Shown one piece after another: positions 25,958-36,009 of a stretch of DNA of 64,000 nt (position 1 is its first letter; each line of letters opens with the position of its first letter). The DNA comes from CAVZTA01 sp963778025 (lineage in GTDB: Bacteria > Chloroflexota > Limnocylindria > Limnocylindrales > CSP1-4): contig CAVZTA010000003.1 of assembly GCA_963778025.1 (NCBI GenBank), positions 248,001 through 312,000 of the forward strand, given 5' to 3'. The position numbers were made by a program, and so were the translations under genes. The notes under the pieces were generated by a model, which ran no database searches, was not told where the DNA came from, and worked only from the letters and a program-made list of their open reading frames with translations.

Positions 25958-26042
25958 GCGGACCGCGGATGATACAGGCTCGTTCCGCAGCACCCGGTCG
26001 GAACCATGGCCAACGGCGCGCTCGATGCGCGAGACTGTCGCC

Positions 26043-27689
26043 ATGGCCATCGATCCGCGGGCCGGGAAGCCCGCTGACCCGTCGATGCTGGTCGACGTCG
26101 ACCGGCTGATCGCCGCCTACTACGACGCGAAGCCCGATCCCTCGATCCCGGAACAGCGCGTGGCATTCGGGACGAGCGGGCATCGTGGGTCGTCACTGAA
26201 GACCTCGTTCAACGAGGGCCACATCCTCGCCGCGAGTGCGGCCGTCGCGCGATATCGGCGGAGCCACGGGATCGACGGGCCCTTGTTCATGGCCCTGGAC
26301 ACCCACGCCCTGTCGATGCCGGCCTATCGGACGGCGCTCGAGGTCCTCGCGGCGGCCGGGGTCGACGTCCTGCTCCAGCCGGACGACGAGGTGGCACCGA
26401 CCCCGGCGCTGAGCCACGCGATCCTGACCTATAACCGCGACCGGTCGACCGGTCTCGCCGACGGCATCGTCGTGACCCCGTCGCACAACCCGCCCGAGGA
26501 CGGTGGCTTCAAGTACAACCCGCCGACGGGCGGCCCGGCCGACACCGACATCACCGGCTGGATCCAGGACGAGGCGAATGAACTTCTCAAGTCCGGACTT
26601 GCAGAAGTCAAGCGAACACGATGGGAGCAGGCTCGGCCGAGTGCCGGGAGCTACGACTTCCGTGCGAACTACGTCAACGACCTCGGCTCGGTCATCGACC
26701 TCGAGGCCATCGCGTCGTCCGGCCTGCGTATCGGCGTGGATCCCATGGGCGGGGCGTCGGTCGACTACTGGCCGCTCATCGCCGAGCGCTACCGGCTCGA
26801 CCTGACGGTCACCAACTCGACGGTCGACCCGCAGTTCGGCTTCATGACGGTCGACTGGGACGGCCGCATCCGGATGGACCCGTCATCGCCGTCCGCGATG
26901 GCACGGCTCGTGGAGCTGCGCGACCGGTTCGATGTCGCGTTCGGCAACGACACGGACGCTGACCGGCACGGCATCGTCACCCCGTCGGCCGGCCTGATGA
27001 ACCCGAACCACTTCCTCGCGGTGTGCATCGCCTACCTGTTCGGCGGGGCGCGCGGGTGGAGCACCGAGGTGGCGGTCGGCAAGACGCTCGTCTCGTCCGC
27101 GATGATCGACCGCGTGACGGCTGACCTCGGGCGGCGGCTGCTCGAGGTGCCAGTCGGGTTCAAGTGGTTCGTCGCCGGGTTGATCGACGGCTCGGTCGGG
27201 TTCGGCGGCGAGGAGAGCGCCGGCGCGAGCTTCCTGCGGCGCGACGGGACGGTCTGGACGACCGACAAGGACGGACTCATCCCGGCGCTCCTTGCCGCGG
27301 AGATGACGGCGCGAACCGGCGGTGACCCCGGCGTCACGTACGACGAGCTGACGAAGCGCTTCGGCGCGCCCGCCTACAGGCGCGTGGACGCGCCCGCGTC
27401 GCCGGCCGAGAAGGCGATCCTCGCGAAGCTCTCGCCCGACGCCGTTCGGGCGGAATCGCTCGCCGGCGACCCGATCACCGCGATCCTCACCACGGCGCCA
27501 GGCAACGGCGCGCCCATCGGCGGCCTCAAGGTCCAGACCGGTCAGGGCTGGTTCGCCGCCCGGCCGTCGGGCACGGAGAACGTCTACAAGGTCTACGCGG
27601 AGAGCTTTCGCGGCGAGGAGCATCTCGCCCGGCTCATCGAGGAGGCCCAGGGTGTCGTGAGCGCGGCACTCGGCGCGGCAGTGGCGTAG
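26043..27689 (+). CDS. pgm: Phosphoglucomutase, alpha-D-glucose phosphate-specific
   Basis: A 548-residue enzyme from ATG 26043; ATG 26025 would add six residues. It interconverts glucose 1-phosphate and glucose 6-phosphate. Visible motifs are AFGTSGHRGSSLKTSFNEGH (N-terminal phosphate loop), the phosphoserine site IVVTPSHNPPEDGGFKYNPP, the metal site FGNDTDADRHGIVTP, the sugar-binding FGGEESAGASFLRRDG, and the C-terminal phosphate loop ARPSGTENVYKVYAESF. Length and motif order match the E. coli Pgm type. Glycogen synthase starts 5 bases after its stop, so the two form a glycogen-metabolism operon. Confidence 0.95.
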   Translation: MAIDPRAGKPADPSMLVDVDRLIAAYYDAKPDPSIPEQRVAFGTSGHRGSSLKTSFNEGHILAASAAVARYRRSHGIDGPLFMALDTHALSMPAYRTALEVLAAAGVDVLLQPDDEVAPTPALSHAILTYNRDRSTGLADGIVVTPSHNPPEDGGFKYNPPTGGPADTDITGWIQDEANELLKSGLAEVKRTRWEQARPSAGSYDFRANYVNDLGSVIDLEAIASSGLRIGVDPMGGASVDYWPLIAERYRLDLTVTNSTVDPQFGFMTVDWDGRIRMDPSSPSAMARLVELRDRFDVAFGNDTDADRHGIVTPSAGLMNPNHFLAVCIAYLFGGARGWSTEVAVGKTLVSSAMIDRVTADLGRRLLEVPVGFKWFVAGLIDGSVGFGGEESAGASFLRRDGTVWTTDKDGLIPALLAAEMTARTGGDPGVTYDELTKRFGAPAYRRVDAPASPAEKAILAKLSPDAVRAESLAGDPITAILTTAPGNGAPIGGLKVQTGQGWFAARPSGTENVYKVYAESFRGEEHLARLIEEAQGVVSAALGAAVA

Positions 27690-27693
27690 CGAG

Positions 27694-28898
27694 GTGGAGG
27701 CGCTGCTGCTCACGAACGAGTACCCGCCGAACGTCTACGGCGGGGCCGGCGTCCACGTCGAGTACCTCGCGCGCGAGCTCGCGAAGCTCATCGAGGTCGA
27801 CGTGCGCTCGTTCGGCGAGCAGGACGAGAAGTCGGGGTCGCTGCGCGTTCGGGGCTACGGCGTGCCGCTCGACCTCTCGACGACGGCCGACAACCTGAAG
27901 CCGGTGTTCGGCGCGTTCGGGCGCGACCTCGCGTGGGTCGCCGACCCCGTCACCGCCGACCTCGTGCACGTGCACACGTGGTACGCGCATCTGGGCGGGA
28001 TCCTCGCGAAGCTGGCGTACGGGATCCGCTCGTGCTCACCGTGCACTCGCTCGAGCCGCTGCGGCCGTGGAAGCGCGAGCAGCTCGGCGGCGGGTACGAC
28101 GCATCGGCGTGGGTCGAGCGGACGGCGATCGAGCTGGCCGACGCGGTCATCGCGGTGTCCAAGGAGACGCGCGAGGACGTGCTGCGGCTGTTCTCGGTCG
28201 ACGAGGCCAAGGTCCACGTGATCCACAACGGCATCGATACCGAGGAGTACCGACCGCAGACGGCGACCGACGCGCTCGAGCGGTTCGGGGTCGGGCTCGA
28301 TCGGCCGTACGCGTTGTTCGTGGGCCGGATCACGCGCCAGAAGGGGATCATCCACCTGGTCCGGGCGATCCGGCATCTGCCGACCGAGACCGCCGTGGTG
28401 CTGGTGGCCGGCGCGCCGGACACCAAGGAGATCGCGGCCGAGATGGCGGCGGCGGTCGAGGAGGCGCGGACGACCCACCCGCACATCACGTGGATCGCGG
28501 AGATGGTCGACAAGCCGTCGATGCGGCAGCTCTATTCGCACGCGGCGGTGTTCGTGTGCCCGTCGGTGTACGAGCCGTTCGGGATCATCAACCTCGAGGC
28601 GATGGCGTGCGAGACGGCGGTCGTGGCCAGCGCGGTCGGCGGTATCCCGGAGGTCGTCGTGCCCGGCGAGACGGGGCTGCTCGTGCCGTTCGAGGCGGCG
28701 GGTGGGACGTCGTTCGAGCCGAGCGATCCGGATCGGTTCGAGCGCGACCTGGCGGCCGCGATCGAGGAGCTGATGGACGACCCGGCGCGCCGCGAGGCGA
28801 TGGGTCGCGCGGGTCGCCAGCGGGCGGTCGAGCACTTCGGCTGGGATGCGATCGCGCGTCGGACGGTCGACCTGTACCGGACGCTCGTCCCGGGTTGA
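27694..28898 (+). CDS. glgA: Glycogen synthase, GT4/GlgA actinobacterial type (one frame change)
   Basis: From GTG 27694 the N-terminal domain reads ALLLTNEYPPNVYGGAGVHV and LVHVHTWYAHLGGILAKLAY. Near 28030 the frame changes, continuing LVLTVHSLEPLRPWKREQLG, the inter-domain hinge IELADAVIAVSKETREDVLR, VHVIHNGIDTEEYRP, FVGRITRQKGIIHLVRAI, and the donor-binding CPSVYEPFGIINLEAMACET. It ends at 28898, about 400 residues in all, the size of the short glycogen synthase family that uses ADP-glucose or makes maltose 1-phosphate. It follows pgm directly, which supplies glucose 1-phosphate upstream in the pathway. A hairpin at 28937 ends the unit. Confidence 0.85.
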
Positions 28899-28936
28899 CC
28901 CCGCGCCGGGTGGTAGGCGAGCGATGCGGGGCGCCG

Positions 28937-28955
28937 GCACCACCCCGGGTGGTGC
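28937..28955 (+). terminator. Hairpin between convergent glgA and flavoprotein genes
   Basis: GCACCACC (28937-28944), loop CCG, GGTGGTGC (28948-28955): a perfect 8-bp stem that could serve both convergent genes. Confidence 0.55.
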
Positions 28956-28981
28956 GCCCGCGCGCGCGCCGCGTGCGATCG

Positions 28982-30406
28982 CTAGTGGCGGGCCATCCAG
29001 CGGGCGAGGCTCGGGCCTGACGGCGGCTTCTGCGAGCGGTCCGCCGCGGCGTCGATCCGGCCGAGGGCCCATTGCGCGTAGCGAACACCGATCCAGCGGA
29101 ACGGCTCGGGCTCCCACGAGCGCGAGCGATGGCCGACCAGCGGCAAGTCCGTCCGTTCCGACTGCTGGTCCGTCAGCAGCTCGGCCAGCGTCCGCCCAGC
29201 GAGGTTCGCCGTCGATACGCCGTGGCCGATGTACCCGCGCGCCGACGCGACACCGGACGCACGGTCGAACGTGATCGACGGGTGCCAGTCCCGCGGCATC
29301 CCCAGCGGCCCGCCCCAGGCATGGGTGAAGCGCACATCGCGGAGTGTCGGGAACCAGGCACGCACGAAGCCGCGCAGCATCTCGTGGGTCGGGGCGTGAC
29401 GGTCGTACGCGTCGCGGATCGGCGACCCGAAGCGGTACGGCGCACCGCGCCCGCCGAACAGGATCCGACCGTCCTCGGTCCGCGACAGGTAATCGACCGA
29501 CAGCCGCGTCGACGCCAGCGTCTCGCGCTCCGTCCAGCCGATCTCCTGCCACTGGGCGTCCGACAACGGCTCGGTCAGGACGATCAGCGAGTACACCGGG
29601 ATGAGCTGCCGATGCAGTCGCGGGAAGCGCGTGAGATAGGCCTCGCCCGCCAGCACGATCGCCGAGGCGCGCACATCGCCGCGGTTCGTCCGCAACACGG
29701 CCCGCCCGCCGGTCGCGGGTGAGGACGGCGACCAGTCGACCACCGGCGTTCCTTCGACGATCCGGCCGCCAAGCCGCTCGACCAGCCGTGCCAGCCCGCG
29801 TGCCAGCCGCCCGGGATGGATGACCGACGAGTCCGGCGTGTAGATGCCGCGCACGACGCCGGCGACGCGCACCCGCTCGGAGACCTCCGGCCCGCTCAGC
29901 AGCTGGTAGCGCTCGCCGAAGCCGTACCGGACGTACTCCTCGTAGCTCTCCTCGATCGCCGGCACCTGGTGCGCTCCGCGGGCGACGACCAGCGCGCCGC
30001 CGCGATGCCAGCCCGAGTCGAGCCCTTCCTCGCGCGACACCCGTCCGACCTCGTCGACCGCGGCGTAGGTCGCCGCCTGCGTCCGAGCCGCGGCCTCCCG
30101 GCCGTGGAGTCTCGCGAGCCGATCCATCGAGATGTTGAGGTCGGGCGCGCACCACGCCCCGTTCCGCCCGGACGCCCCGAACCCGGCGGTCTCGGCCTCG
30201 ACGACCAGCACCCGCAGCGACGGGTCGTGGCGGAGCAGGTAGTACGCGGTCCACAGCCCGGTGTAGCCCGCTCCGAGGATCGCGATGTCGACGTCGACCG
30301 ATCCATCGAGCGGCGGGCGCGGCGTCAGGTCGTCGCCGGAGGTCTCGAGCCAGAACGAGACCTCGCTCGGCTTCAGCGTCGACGGCTGGACATCCACGAC
30401 GGGCAC
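28982..30406 (-). CDS. FAD-dependent amine/amino-acid oxidoreductase (DAO family)
   Basis: A 474-residue flavoprotein from GTG 30406 (VPVVDVQPSTLKPSEVSFWL); GTG 30397 is an alternative. The dinucleotide-binding motif VDIAILGAGYTGLWTAYYLL lies at about residue 33, followed by AETAGFGASGRNGAWCAPDL. That second motif is typical of the gamma-glutamylputrescine oxidase/OrdL branch of the DAO superfamily. Substrate contacts cannot be read, but ARGYIGHGVSTANLAGRTLA near the C-terminus closes the FAD site as expected. It probably oxidises an amine or amino acid, yielding hydrogen peroxide. It is divergent from the M23 peptidase gene. Confidence 0.85.
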   Translation of the reverse strand: MPVVDVQPSTLKPSEVSFWLETSGDDLTPRPPLDGSVDVDIAILGAGYTGLWTAYYLLRHDPSLRVLVVEAETAGFGASGRNGAWCAPDLNISMDRLARLHGREAAARTQAATYAAVDEVGRVSREEGLDSGWHRGGALVVARGAHQVPAIEESYEEYVRYGFGERYQLLSGPEVSERVRVAGVVRGIYTPDSSVIHPGRLARGLARLVERLGGRIVEGTPVVDWSPSSPATGGRAVLRTNRGDVRASAIVLAGEAYLTRFPRLHRQLIPVYSLIVLTEPLSDAQWQEIGWTERETLASTRLSVDYLSRTEDGRILFGGRGAPYRFGSPIRDAYDRHAPTHEMLRGFVRAWFPTLRDVRFTHAWGGPLGMPRDWHPSITFDRASGVASARGYIGHGVSTANLAGRTLAELLTDQQSERTDLPLVGHRSRSWEPEPFRWIGVRYAQWALGRIDAAADRSQKPPSGPSLARWMARH

Positions 30407-30475
30407 GCTAGCCGGGATCCGACCGTCCGTGTGGGCTGGTTGCGAGAAGCAGCGGACGACGGCACACTCCCCGCC

Positions 30476-31414
30476 GTGCCCCGTCCCGCACGTCGTCGAT
30501 CGGCGACGCGTCTCCGGACGCTCCCGTGGTCCGGCCGCGCTCATCGGCGTCCTCGGCTTCGCGTCCGTGGCCCGCTCCTGGCCGCGCTCATCAGTGCGGT
30601 CGTCCTCGCGTTCGTCATCCCGTTCCTCGGGCAGCGCGCGCACGTCGACGATCCGCTCGTCGGTCCGGGGGAGGCCGTCGGGTTCCAGGCAACGCCCACG
30701 CCGATCGCGACCGCTCCGCCCGCGCAGCCGGCCGCGCCACCGACGGCCCCGCCGCCGACGGCCGCGCCGCGGGTCGCCTCGGTGGACCCGGGCCCGGACG
30801 ATGTCCGGAACGCGCGGGCGGTCCACCTCGCGATGGCGCCGCTGCCCCCGTCGGTCCTCATCGGCTATGTCTGGCCGATCCCGAAGAGCCGCCTGACGCA
30901 GCCGTTCGGCGTGTCACCGTTCGGCGGCGGCGTCTACGAGGGGAAGCCGTTCCACGACGGCCTCGACCTCGCCACGTTCTGCGGCGACAAGGTCGTCGCG
31001 GCGCATGCCGGGACGGTGATCGCGGTCGGCCGACGGTTCGACGAGTGGATCGGCTGGCGGGGCAGCCTCGAGCGGTACCAGCTGCGCCTCACGAAGCTGC
31101 ACCTCTGGAGGACGCTGCCGATCGTCGTCGTCATCGACGATGGCAACGGCTACCGCAGCATCTATGCGCACTTCGAGCGAACGACCGTGAAGCGCGGTCA
31201 GGTGGTGGAAGCGGGCCAGCTGATCGGCTACGAAGGGGCGTCAGGGCACGCGAGCGGCTGCCATCTCCACTACGGCCTGTTCTCGCCGGCGGAGAGCCGC
31301 ACGTTCACCGTCGACCCCAAGGCCGTGAAGAAGATGCTGCTGCCGCATCACCAGACGATGCGCATCGACCCGCTGCTCGTCCTGCCGCAGCGGAACGACC
31401 TCGACCTCGACTGA
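30476..31414 (+). CDS. Membrane-anchored M23 family metallopeptidase
   Basis: About 312 residues from GTG 30476; the exact start is uncertain because the frame is open further upstream. A basic N-terminus precedes one membrane helix (LLAALISAVVLAFVIPFLG), then a Pro/Ala/Thr-rich spacer and a LytM-type domain. The zinc ligands are in EGKPFHDGLDLATFCG (HxxxD) and ASGCHLHYGLFSP (HxH). Such enzymes cut peptide cross-links in the cell wall or serve as activators of other hydrolases. The protease domain lies outside the membrane. Confidence 0.85.
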   Translation: MPRPARRRSATRLRTLPWSGRAHRRPRLRVRGPLLAALISAVVLAFVIPFLGQRAHVDDPLVGPGEAVGFQATPTPIATAPPAQPAAPPTAPPPTAAPRVASVDPGPDDVRNARAVHLAMAPLPPSVLIGYVWPIPKSRLTQPFGVSPFGGGVYEGKPFHDGLDLATFCGDKVVAAHAGTVIAVGRRFDEWIGWRGSLERYQLRLTKLHLWRTLPIVVVIDDGNGYRSIYAHFERTTVKRGQVVEAGQLIGYEGASGHASGCHLHYGLFSPAESRTFTVDPKAVKKMLLPHHQTMRIDPLLVLPQRNDLDLD

Positions 31415-31472
31415 GGGGTCGTCCGCCGGTCCACCGCTGGGTGGTGGCCGACCTGACCGAGGACCGACGAGC

Positions 31473-32927
31473 TCAGGCGATCCGTCGATAGCGCCGCGCG
31501 ACCAGCGCGTATTTCGGGACCCGTGCCAGGGCCTCCGCGGCGGTCGGCCCCGGCGAGCCATCGCGCCGCTCGATCGCCAGCCGCGGATCCACGCCTGGCC
31601 GCGCTCGCCGCGCATCGACCGTGGCGAGGTCGCGGACCGTTCCCGGCTGGTCCGCCGGCCCCAGCTGCGCCAGCACCGACTCGTCCCAGACCCCGGTCTC
31701 GGACGTCGCGCGGACCACCGCCTCGGCGCGCCACGCCGGCCGGCGAAGGAGGATCCGCCGCCACGCCTCGCCCATCGGCGGCTCGACCGTCCCATCGCCC
31801 GGCCTCGGTGTCGCCGAGAGATGCTCGCCGCGCGCCCACAGCGCGGCCTGGTGGAGCAGCGCGTACTCGTCGAGGTCGGCGTAGTCGGCCAGTCGATCGG
31901 CCGGCGAGCCCTCGCCGAACAGCGCCCGGATCGACGGCCCGAAGACGTCCGCGAGGTCGAGGTCGATGGCCCGGACCGTCCGATGGAGGTACACGTGCTC
32001 GTACAGGAACAGGCGCGCCATGAGGAACTGCTCCAGCGCGCCCAGGCCCGACTCGTGGAGCGTGAGCCCGGTCGCGCCGATGAACGCGTAGCGCCGCAGC
32101 CGTTCGGGGTCGACGGGCCCGGTCGCGACGCCGGTCAGGTACGCGTCCCGTCGGACGTAGTCGAGGTTGTCGGCCGTGAACACGCCCGACAGCAGTGGCT
32201 GGAGCCAGCGCACCCAGGGCGGCATCGACGCGTCGTCGAGGGCGGGTTTCGAGATGAGGAACGCCACCCAGCGCGGGTCGATCGCCTCACCGTCCGCGAA
32301 GCGGTCGCGCTCCGCGACGGCGCCGGGCGCACGTCGCAGCCCGCGGATGAGCGCGCCCAGCTCGCGCTCGATGATGAGCTGGCTGAGGTCCTCGTGGGTG
32401 AGCGCCTTGGCACCCGTTCGCCGAGCGTCGACCGGGGCGGGGAAGGCGGCCAGCACGTGCTCGTCGAAGAAGTGGGCGAACGGCCCGTGGCCCACGTCGT
32501 GGAGCAGGCCGGCGACCCGCAGCGTTTCGACGACCAGCCCCTCGGTCGGGACACGGTCGCCGCCGGCACGCAGGGACGCAGCCAGCGAGGGATACAGCGT
32601 CCGCGCCCACAGCCCCGCCTCGTGCATCACGCCCAGACCGTGCGTGAACCGGGAGTGCTCGGCGGTCGGGAAGACCCAGCGCGCCGACTGCAGCTGGCTG
32701 ACCCGGCGGAGCCGCTGCAGCCAAGCGGTGTCGAGCAGGTCCTCCTCGGCGACGTCCTCGTCGAGCAGCCCCGCGGCGCGGGTCTCGACCGGCGTCAGCC
32801 GCTTGGTGAGCTCGAGGTAGCCGTGGATGGGATCGGAGATGAGATTGACGGCGGCGAACGGGTGCCGCCGCGGGGGACGTCCGGCCAGCCCGCTCAGGGC
32901 ACCGCGATCCGGATCTCCTGCGACCAC
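31473..32927 (-). CDS. HD-superfamily phosphohydrolase, dGTPase-like
   Basis: A 484-residue protein, taken from GTG 32927 just before NLISDPIHGYLELTKRLTPV. HD-domain metal ligands appear in SRFTHGLGVMHEAGLWA and ETLRVAGLLHDVGHGPFAHF, followed by KALTHEDLSQLIIERELG and NLDYVRRDAYLTGVATGPVD. This is the COG1078 family, related to dGTP triphosphohydrolases and SAMHD1, thought to act on nucleotides. The start is inferred; no clear ribosome site. It is followed upstream by the WYL regulator on the same strand. Confidence 0.85.
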   Translation of the reverse strand: MVAGDPDRGALSGLAGRPPRRHPFAAVNLISDPIHGYLELTKRLTPVETRAAGLLDEDVAEEDLLDTAWLQRLRRVSQLQSARWVFPTAEHSRFTHGLGVMHEAGLWARTLYPSLAASLRAGGDRVPTEGLVVETLRVAGLLHDVGHGPFAHFFDEHVLAAFPAPVDARRTGAKALTHEDLSQLIIERELGALIRGLRRAPGAVAERDRFADGEAIDPRWVAFLISKPALDDASMPPWVRWLQPLLSGVFTADNLDYVRRDAYLTGVATGPVDPERLRRYAFIGATGLTLHESGLGALEQFLMARLFLYEHVYLHRTVRAIDLDLADVFGPSIRALFGEGSPADRLADYADLDEYALLHQAALWARGEHLSATPRPGDGTVEPPMGEAWRRILLRRPAWRAEAVVRATSETGVWDESVLAQLGPADQPGTVRDLATVDARRARPGVDPRLAIERRDGSPGPTAAEALARVPKYALVARRYRRIA

Positions 32928-32994
32928 GCCGAGACGGTACCGCCTCGGTCGCGCGGCCGTGGGTGGCGGTGTGTCCCCGCATCCACCCCGATGC

Positions 32995-34092
32995 TCAGGC
33001 CTCGTACCGGGACAGGGCTCTCCGCAGCCGGGCCGTGACGTCGTCGCGGAGCTCCGTGGGCTCCAGGACCTCGACCTCATCGCCCCACGAGAGGACCCAC
33101 AGTCGGACCTCGATCGTGCCGGCGACGCGTGCCGTCCAGCGGAGCGAGCCGTCCGCCTCCTCGCGGACCGCCTGCGTCGGATGCCAGGTCGCCTCCTGCA
33201 CCCGGGCGGCGACCGACGGCGCGAACCGCAGCACCACGGTCACCTCGTCCTGGTCGCCGATGATGTCCCAGGCGCGGCGCAGGACGCGCTCCAGGTCGCC
33301 CGCGTCCGGCGCGTCGAAGCGGTCGTTCGTGACGCGCAGGTCGACGATCCGTTCGATCTTGAAGGTGCGCATCGCGTCGCGGGTCTCGTCGAGGCCCATC
33401 AGGTACAGCGCATGGGTCGTGAGCGACGGCTGGAGCAGGTACGGCCGAACGCGAGCGAGCCGTGGCTCGCGGTCGACACCGTCGTACGTGGCCGGGGTGT
33501 AGCGGAACTCGACGACGCGGCGGTCGGCCCACGCCTGGGTCAGGTCGGCCAACCGACGGTTGAACGCCGCGTCCACGCCCCGTTCCGAGAGCACCGCCAC
33601 CGCCCGCTCGACGTGCTCCCGGAGCGCCTCGGGCAGGCCCGCCTCCAGCTTCTGGAACGCCGAGGCGAGGTTCGGGTCGTACCGGTCGGCATAGCGCGTC
33701 ATGAGCCGTGCCGACAGGACGACCGCCATCGCCTCCTGGGTCGTCAGCCGGAGCGGCGGCAGGAATGCGCCCGCCTCGACCCCCCAGCGACCGTCCTCGC
33801 TCCACACCGGGATGCCGAGCTCGCCCTCGATCGCCCGGAGGTCGCGATAGACGGTGCGCACGGCCATGTCGGTCTGGCGCGCGATCTCCTGCGGCTTGAC
33901 GCCCTGCTCGCCGTACGCCTCCAGGATGTGGACGACCCGCAGCAGGCGAGCGGTCTTGTCGCGCTTCGCGCGGACGCGGTCGCTCGGGTCCGCCGGCTCG
34001 AGCTCCGGTTCGGCGTCGGGATCGGTGTCGGAATCGGTGTCGAAGTCGTCGGGGTCGTCGAGTCCTGCGAGGTCGGCGGGCTGGTCGCGCAT
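32995..34092 (-). CDS. WYL-domain transcriptional regulator (YafY/PafC type)
   Basis: A 365-residue protein from ATG 34092. The acidic N-terminal 40 residues are followed by a winged helix-turn-helix (RLLRVVHILEAYGEQGVKPQ, IARQTDMAVRTVYRDLRAIE). A WYL domain runs at about residues 190-265 (RVVEFRYTPATYDGV, LLQPSLTTHALYLMGLDETR), and a WCX C-terminal extension follows. WYL regulators respond to nucleic-acid ligands or DNA damage. The adjacent genes on this strand are the HD phosphohydrolase downstream and a membrane protein upstream. The DNA target is not evident. Confidence 0.9.
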   Translation of the reverse strand: MRDQPADLAGLDDPDDFDTDSDTDPDAEPELEPADPSDRVRAKRDKTARLLRVVHILEAYGEQGVKPQEIARQTDMAVRTVYRDLRAIEGELGIPVWSEDGRWGVEAGAFLPPLRLTTQEAMAVVLSARLMTRYADRYDPNLASAFQKLEAGLPEALREHVERAVAVLSERGVDAAFNRRLADLTQAWADRRVVEFRYTPATYDGVDREPRLARVRPYLLQPSLTTHALYLMGLDETRDAMRTFKIERIVDLRVTNDRFDAPDAGDLERVLRRAWDIIGDQDEVTVVLRFAPSVAARVQEATWHPTQAVREEADGSLRWTARVAGTIEVRLWVLSWGDEVEVLEPTELRDDVTARLRRALSRYEA

Positions 34093-34110
34093 CGACCCGA
34101 GCCTACCCGT

Positions 34111-35296
34111 CTACGACCGCGGGTTGGCGATCGTGACGGGCGAATCGCGATCGACGGCGGTCATGTGCAGGCGCAGCGTGGCCTGGAGCGCGTCGTCGGC
34201 CAGGTCACCCGCGGAGCCGTTCACATGCGCGTCGACGCGGCCGAGCTGCCCGTCCTGGAAGACCCAGAAGTCGAGCTCGCCGAGCCATCGGCTGATGTCG
34301 GTGTCCCCGACGAGGAGCGCGACCTCGGGCGCCATCCGCCGGAAGGTGTCGCCCGTGACGATGACCCGGCAATGCCGCGCTCGGGCGCCCTCGATGACGT
34401 CGATGCCATGCAGCTCGGCGACCGCGCGTGCGGCGGGCGTGAGCGCGGTGTCGACGACCGAGCCGTCGAGGTCACCGCCGGTCGCGCGCTGCAGGGGCGT
34501 CGGGACCCAGGTGCTGCCGGGCGCCAGCGACCAGGCCTGGTCGCCGCAGACGGACGAGGCCGACGCGCCCGAGCGCTTCCTCGGATGCGACGTAGCCCTC
34601 CCACTGGACGTCGTTCCCCGAGCGCGTCCCGTTCAGCGACAGGGAGCCCACCCGACGGCCGTCGATATCCAGGCTGAGATCCGCGTCGACGCGCGCCGTG
34701 GCGCCGGCCATGAGCGCCTGGTCGCAGAGCGGCGGGTCCTCGCTCGGATCGGTCGGCCCGAACCGGGAGCCGAAGACCACGCGGTCGCGCAGGGCGAGCT
34801 CGTTCGCGAGTGCGGCGCCGCCGAACACTCCGGCCGCGATCACCGCGGCCGCGATCCCGAGGAGCGTCCCGCGCGTCAGCCGTCGCCGGCGCACGGCCGT
34901 CTCCCCGAGTTGCCGCCTCGCGATGCCCAATCCGGCGAACACGGCCGTGCCCACGAGCGCGAGGATCCACGGGTACGCCGCCTCGGGCGAGGGCAGGAGC
35001 GTCTGGGGCCCGCGCGTCTCGAGCTGGATCACCAGCCCCGCGAGCGACGGGATCAGCAGGAGCACGGCCCCGAGCCCCAGCCACACGATGCTCGCGAACG
35101 CACGCTCGCCGCGGGCGGCGGGTGGCCAGCGCAGAGCGGCGAGGGCAACGAGCAGCGGCAGCACCGCCGCGAACCCGACGACGATGTCCACCGGTCCGCC
35201 AGGCCGGTAGCCCACCAGCACGAGCACGAAGGCGAGCGCCCAGAGCGCGGTCAGGATGCCGGCGAGGATCCGCAGCTGGATGATCCGGACGCGCAC
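34111..35296 (-). CDS. Multi-pass membrane protein with soluble C-terminal domain (one frame change)
   Basis: From GTG 35296 the protein opens with VRVRIIQLRILAGILTALWA and has five membrane helices over about 230 residues (PVDIVVGFAAVLPLLVALAA, LGLGAVLLLIPSLAGLVIQL, YPWILALVGTAVFAGLGIAR, GTLLGIAAAVIAAGVFGGAA). A soluble region follows (TARVDADLSLDIDGRRVGSL). Near 34555 the frame changes and continues through ADLDGSVVDTALTPAAR-like sequence to SRWLGELDFWVFQDGQLGRV and TLRLHMTAVDRDSPVTIANP, ending at 34111. The tail resembles the LppX/LprAFG-like beta fold only loosely. The function is unknown. Confidence 0.6.
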
Positions 35297-35541
35297 GGCG
35301 GCGAGTCTAGCGGCGGGCCGCTGCAGGTGTGGCCGGGGCCCCTGACTCGGATCGCAGGACCGTGTTCCAGGACGCACCACCGCAAGTACCGCCACCCCTA
35401 GGACCAGCGGGCCATCGTGTGCGACGGAGCCCCGCCCGAAACTCCCCACACCACACCGGACGCAGGTTCGGGGTGGGAAGACAGGACCACCGCCGCGGGG
35501 GGACCGCGGTCGATGCTGGAGTCAGGGACAAGGCGTGATCC

Positions 35542-35889
35542 ATGGCAGGTCAGGCGCGATCTCGAGGCACGCGGGGATCCGGGCGAACGGCCCGGGGCGC
35601 CTCGTCGTGGCCGGCGGTCGCGGCGGCCTCCGCGGTCGCGTCTGGGTCCTCCACCGCCAGCCCGACCGCCTCGAACCCGGCAACGGATCCGCGCACCCGG
35701 GCGACGTATCGGATGCTCATCCTCCGGGGTCTGGCGCCGACTGAGGCCGCGAACCTCACGGCGTTCCTGTGCGGCATCCCCGTCGGGGAGGCCACCTGGT
35801 CGATCCACGAGGTCAATCGACTGCTCTTCCTCCGGGAGCTCAACCGCACCGGACGGTTCGGATCCGAGGACGGCACGCCGACCCACTGA
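35542..35889 (+). CDS. Small hypothetical protein
   Basis: The last 60 residues are convincing protein: ATYRMLILRGLAPTEAANLT, AFLCGIPVGEATWSIHEVNR, LLFLRELNRTGRFGSEDG. The first 55 residues from ATG 35542 are Ala/Ser/Arg-rich and may not be translated; ATG 35713 would leave a 58-residue peptide but cuts off ATYR. The conserved-looking Leu/Asn-rich helical core suggests a short DNA- or protein-binding module. I do not recognise the family. A strong terminator follows 67 bp downstream. Confidence 0.5.
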   Translation: MAGQARSRGTRGSGRTARGASSWPAVAAASAVASGSSTASPTASNPATDPRTRATYRMLILRGLAPTEAANLTAFLCGIPVGEATWSIHEVNRLLFLRELNRTGRFGSEDGTPTH

Positions 35890-35955
35890 TCCGGGCCCGC
35901 ACAACCGCATATCGGCGCGGGGACGTCCTCCCTCCTCCCGTCCTCGCGTGAACTA

Positions 35956-35995
35956 CCCGAAACGGCGCCGTACCTCCTCCCGGCGCCGTTTCGGG
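35956..35995 (+). terminator. Strong intrinsic terminator
   Basis: Perfect 15-bp stem CCCGAAACGGCGCCG (35956-35970), 10-base loop, CGGCGCCGTTTCGGG (35981-35995), then TTTCTTCG. It sits between the small plus-strand gene and the minus-strand DUF1801 gene and can act in both directions. Confidence 0.9.
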
Positions 35996-36009
35996 TTTCT
36001 TCGCGTCCG

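Noticed and set aside
27855..30254. Very long minus-strand open frame (about 800 codons) across glycogen synthase and the flavoprotein gene
   Set aside because: It is Arg/Pro-rich, lacks protein motifs and runs opposite to or out of frame with two well-supported genes; long false frames are expected at this GC content.
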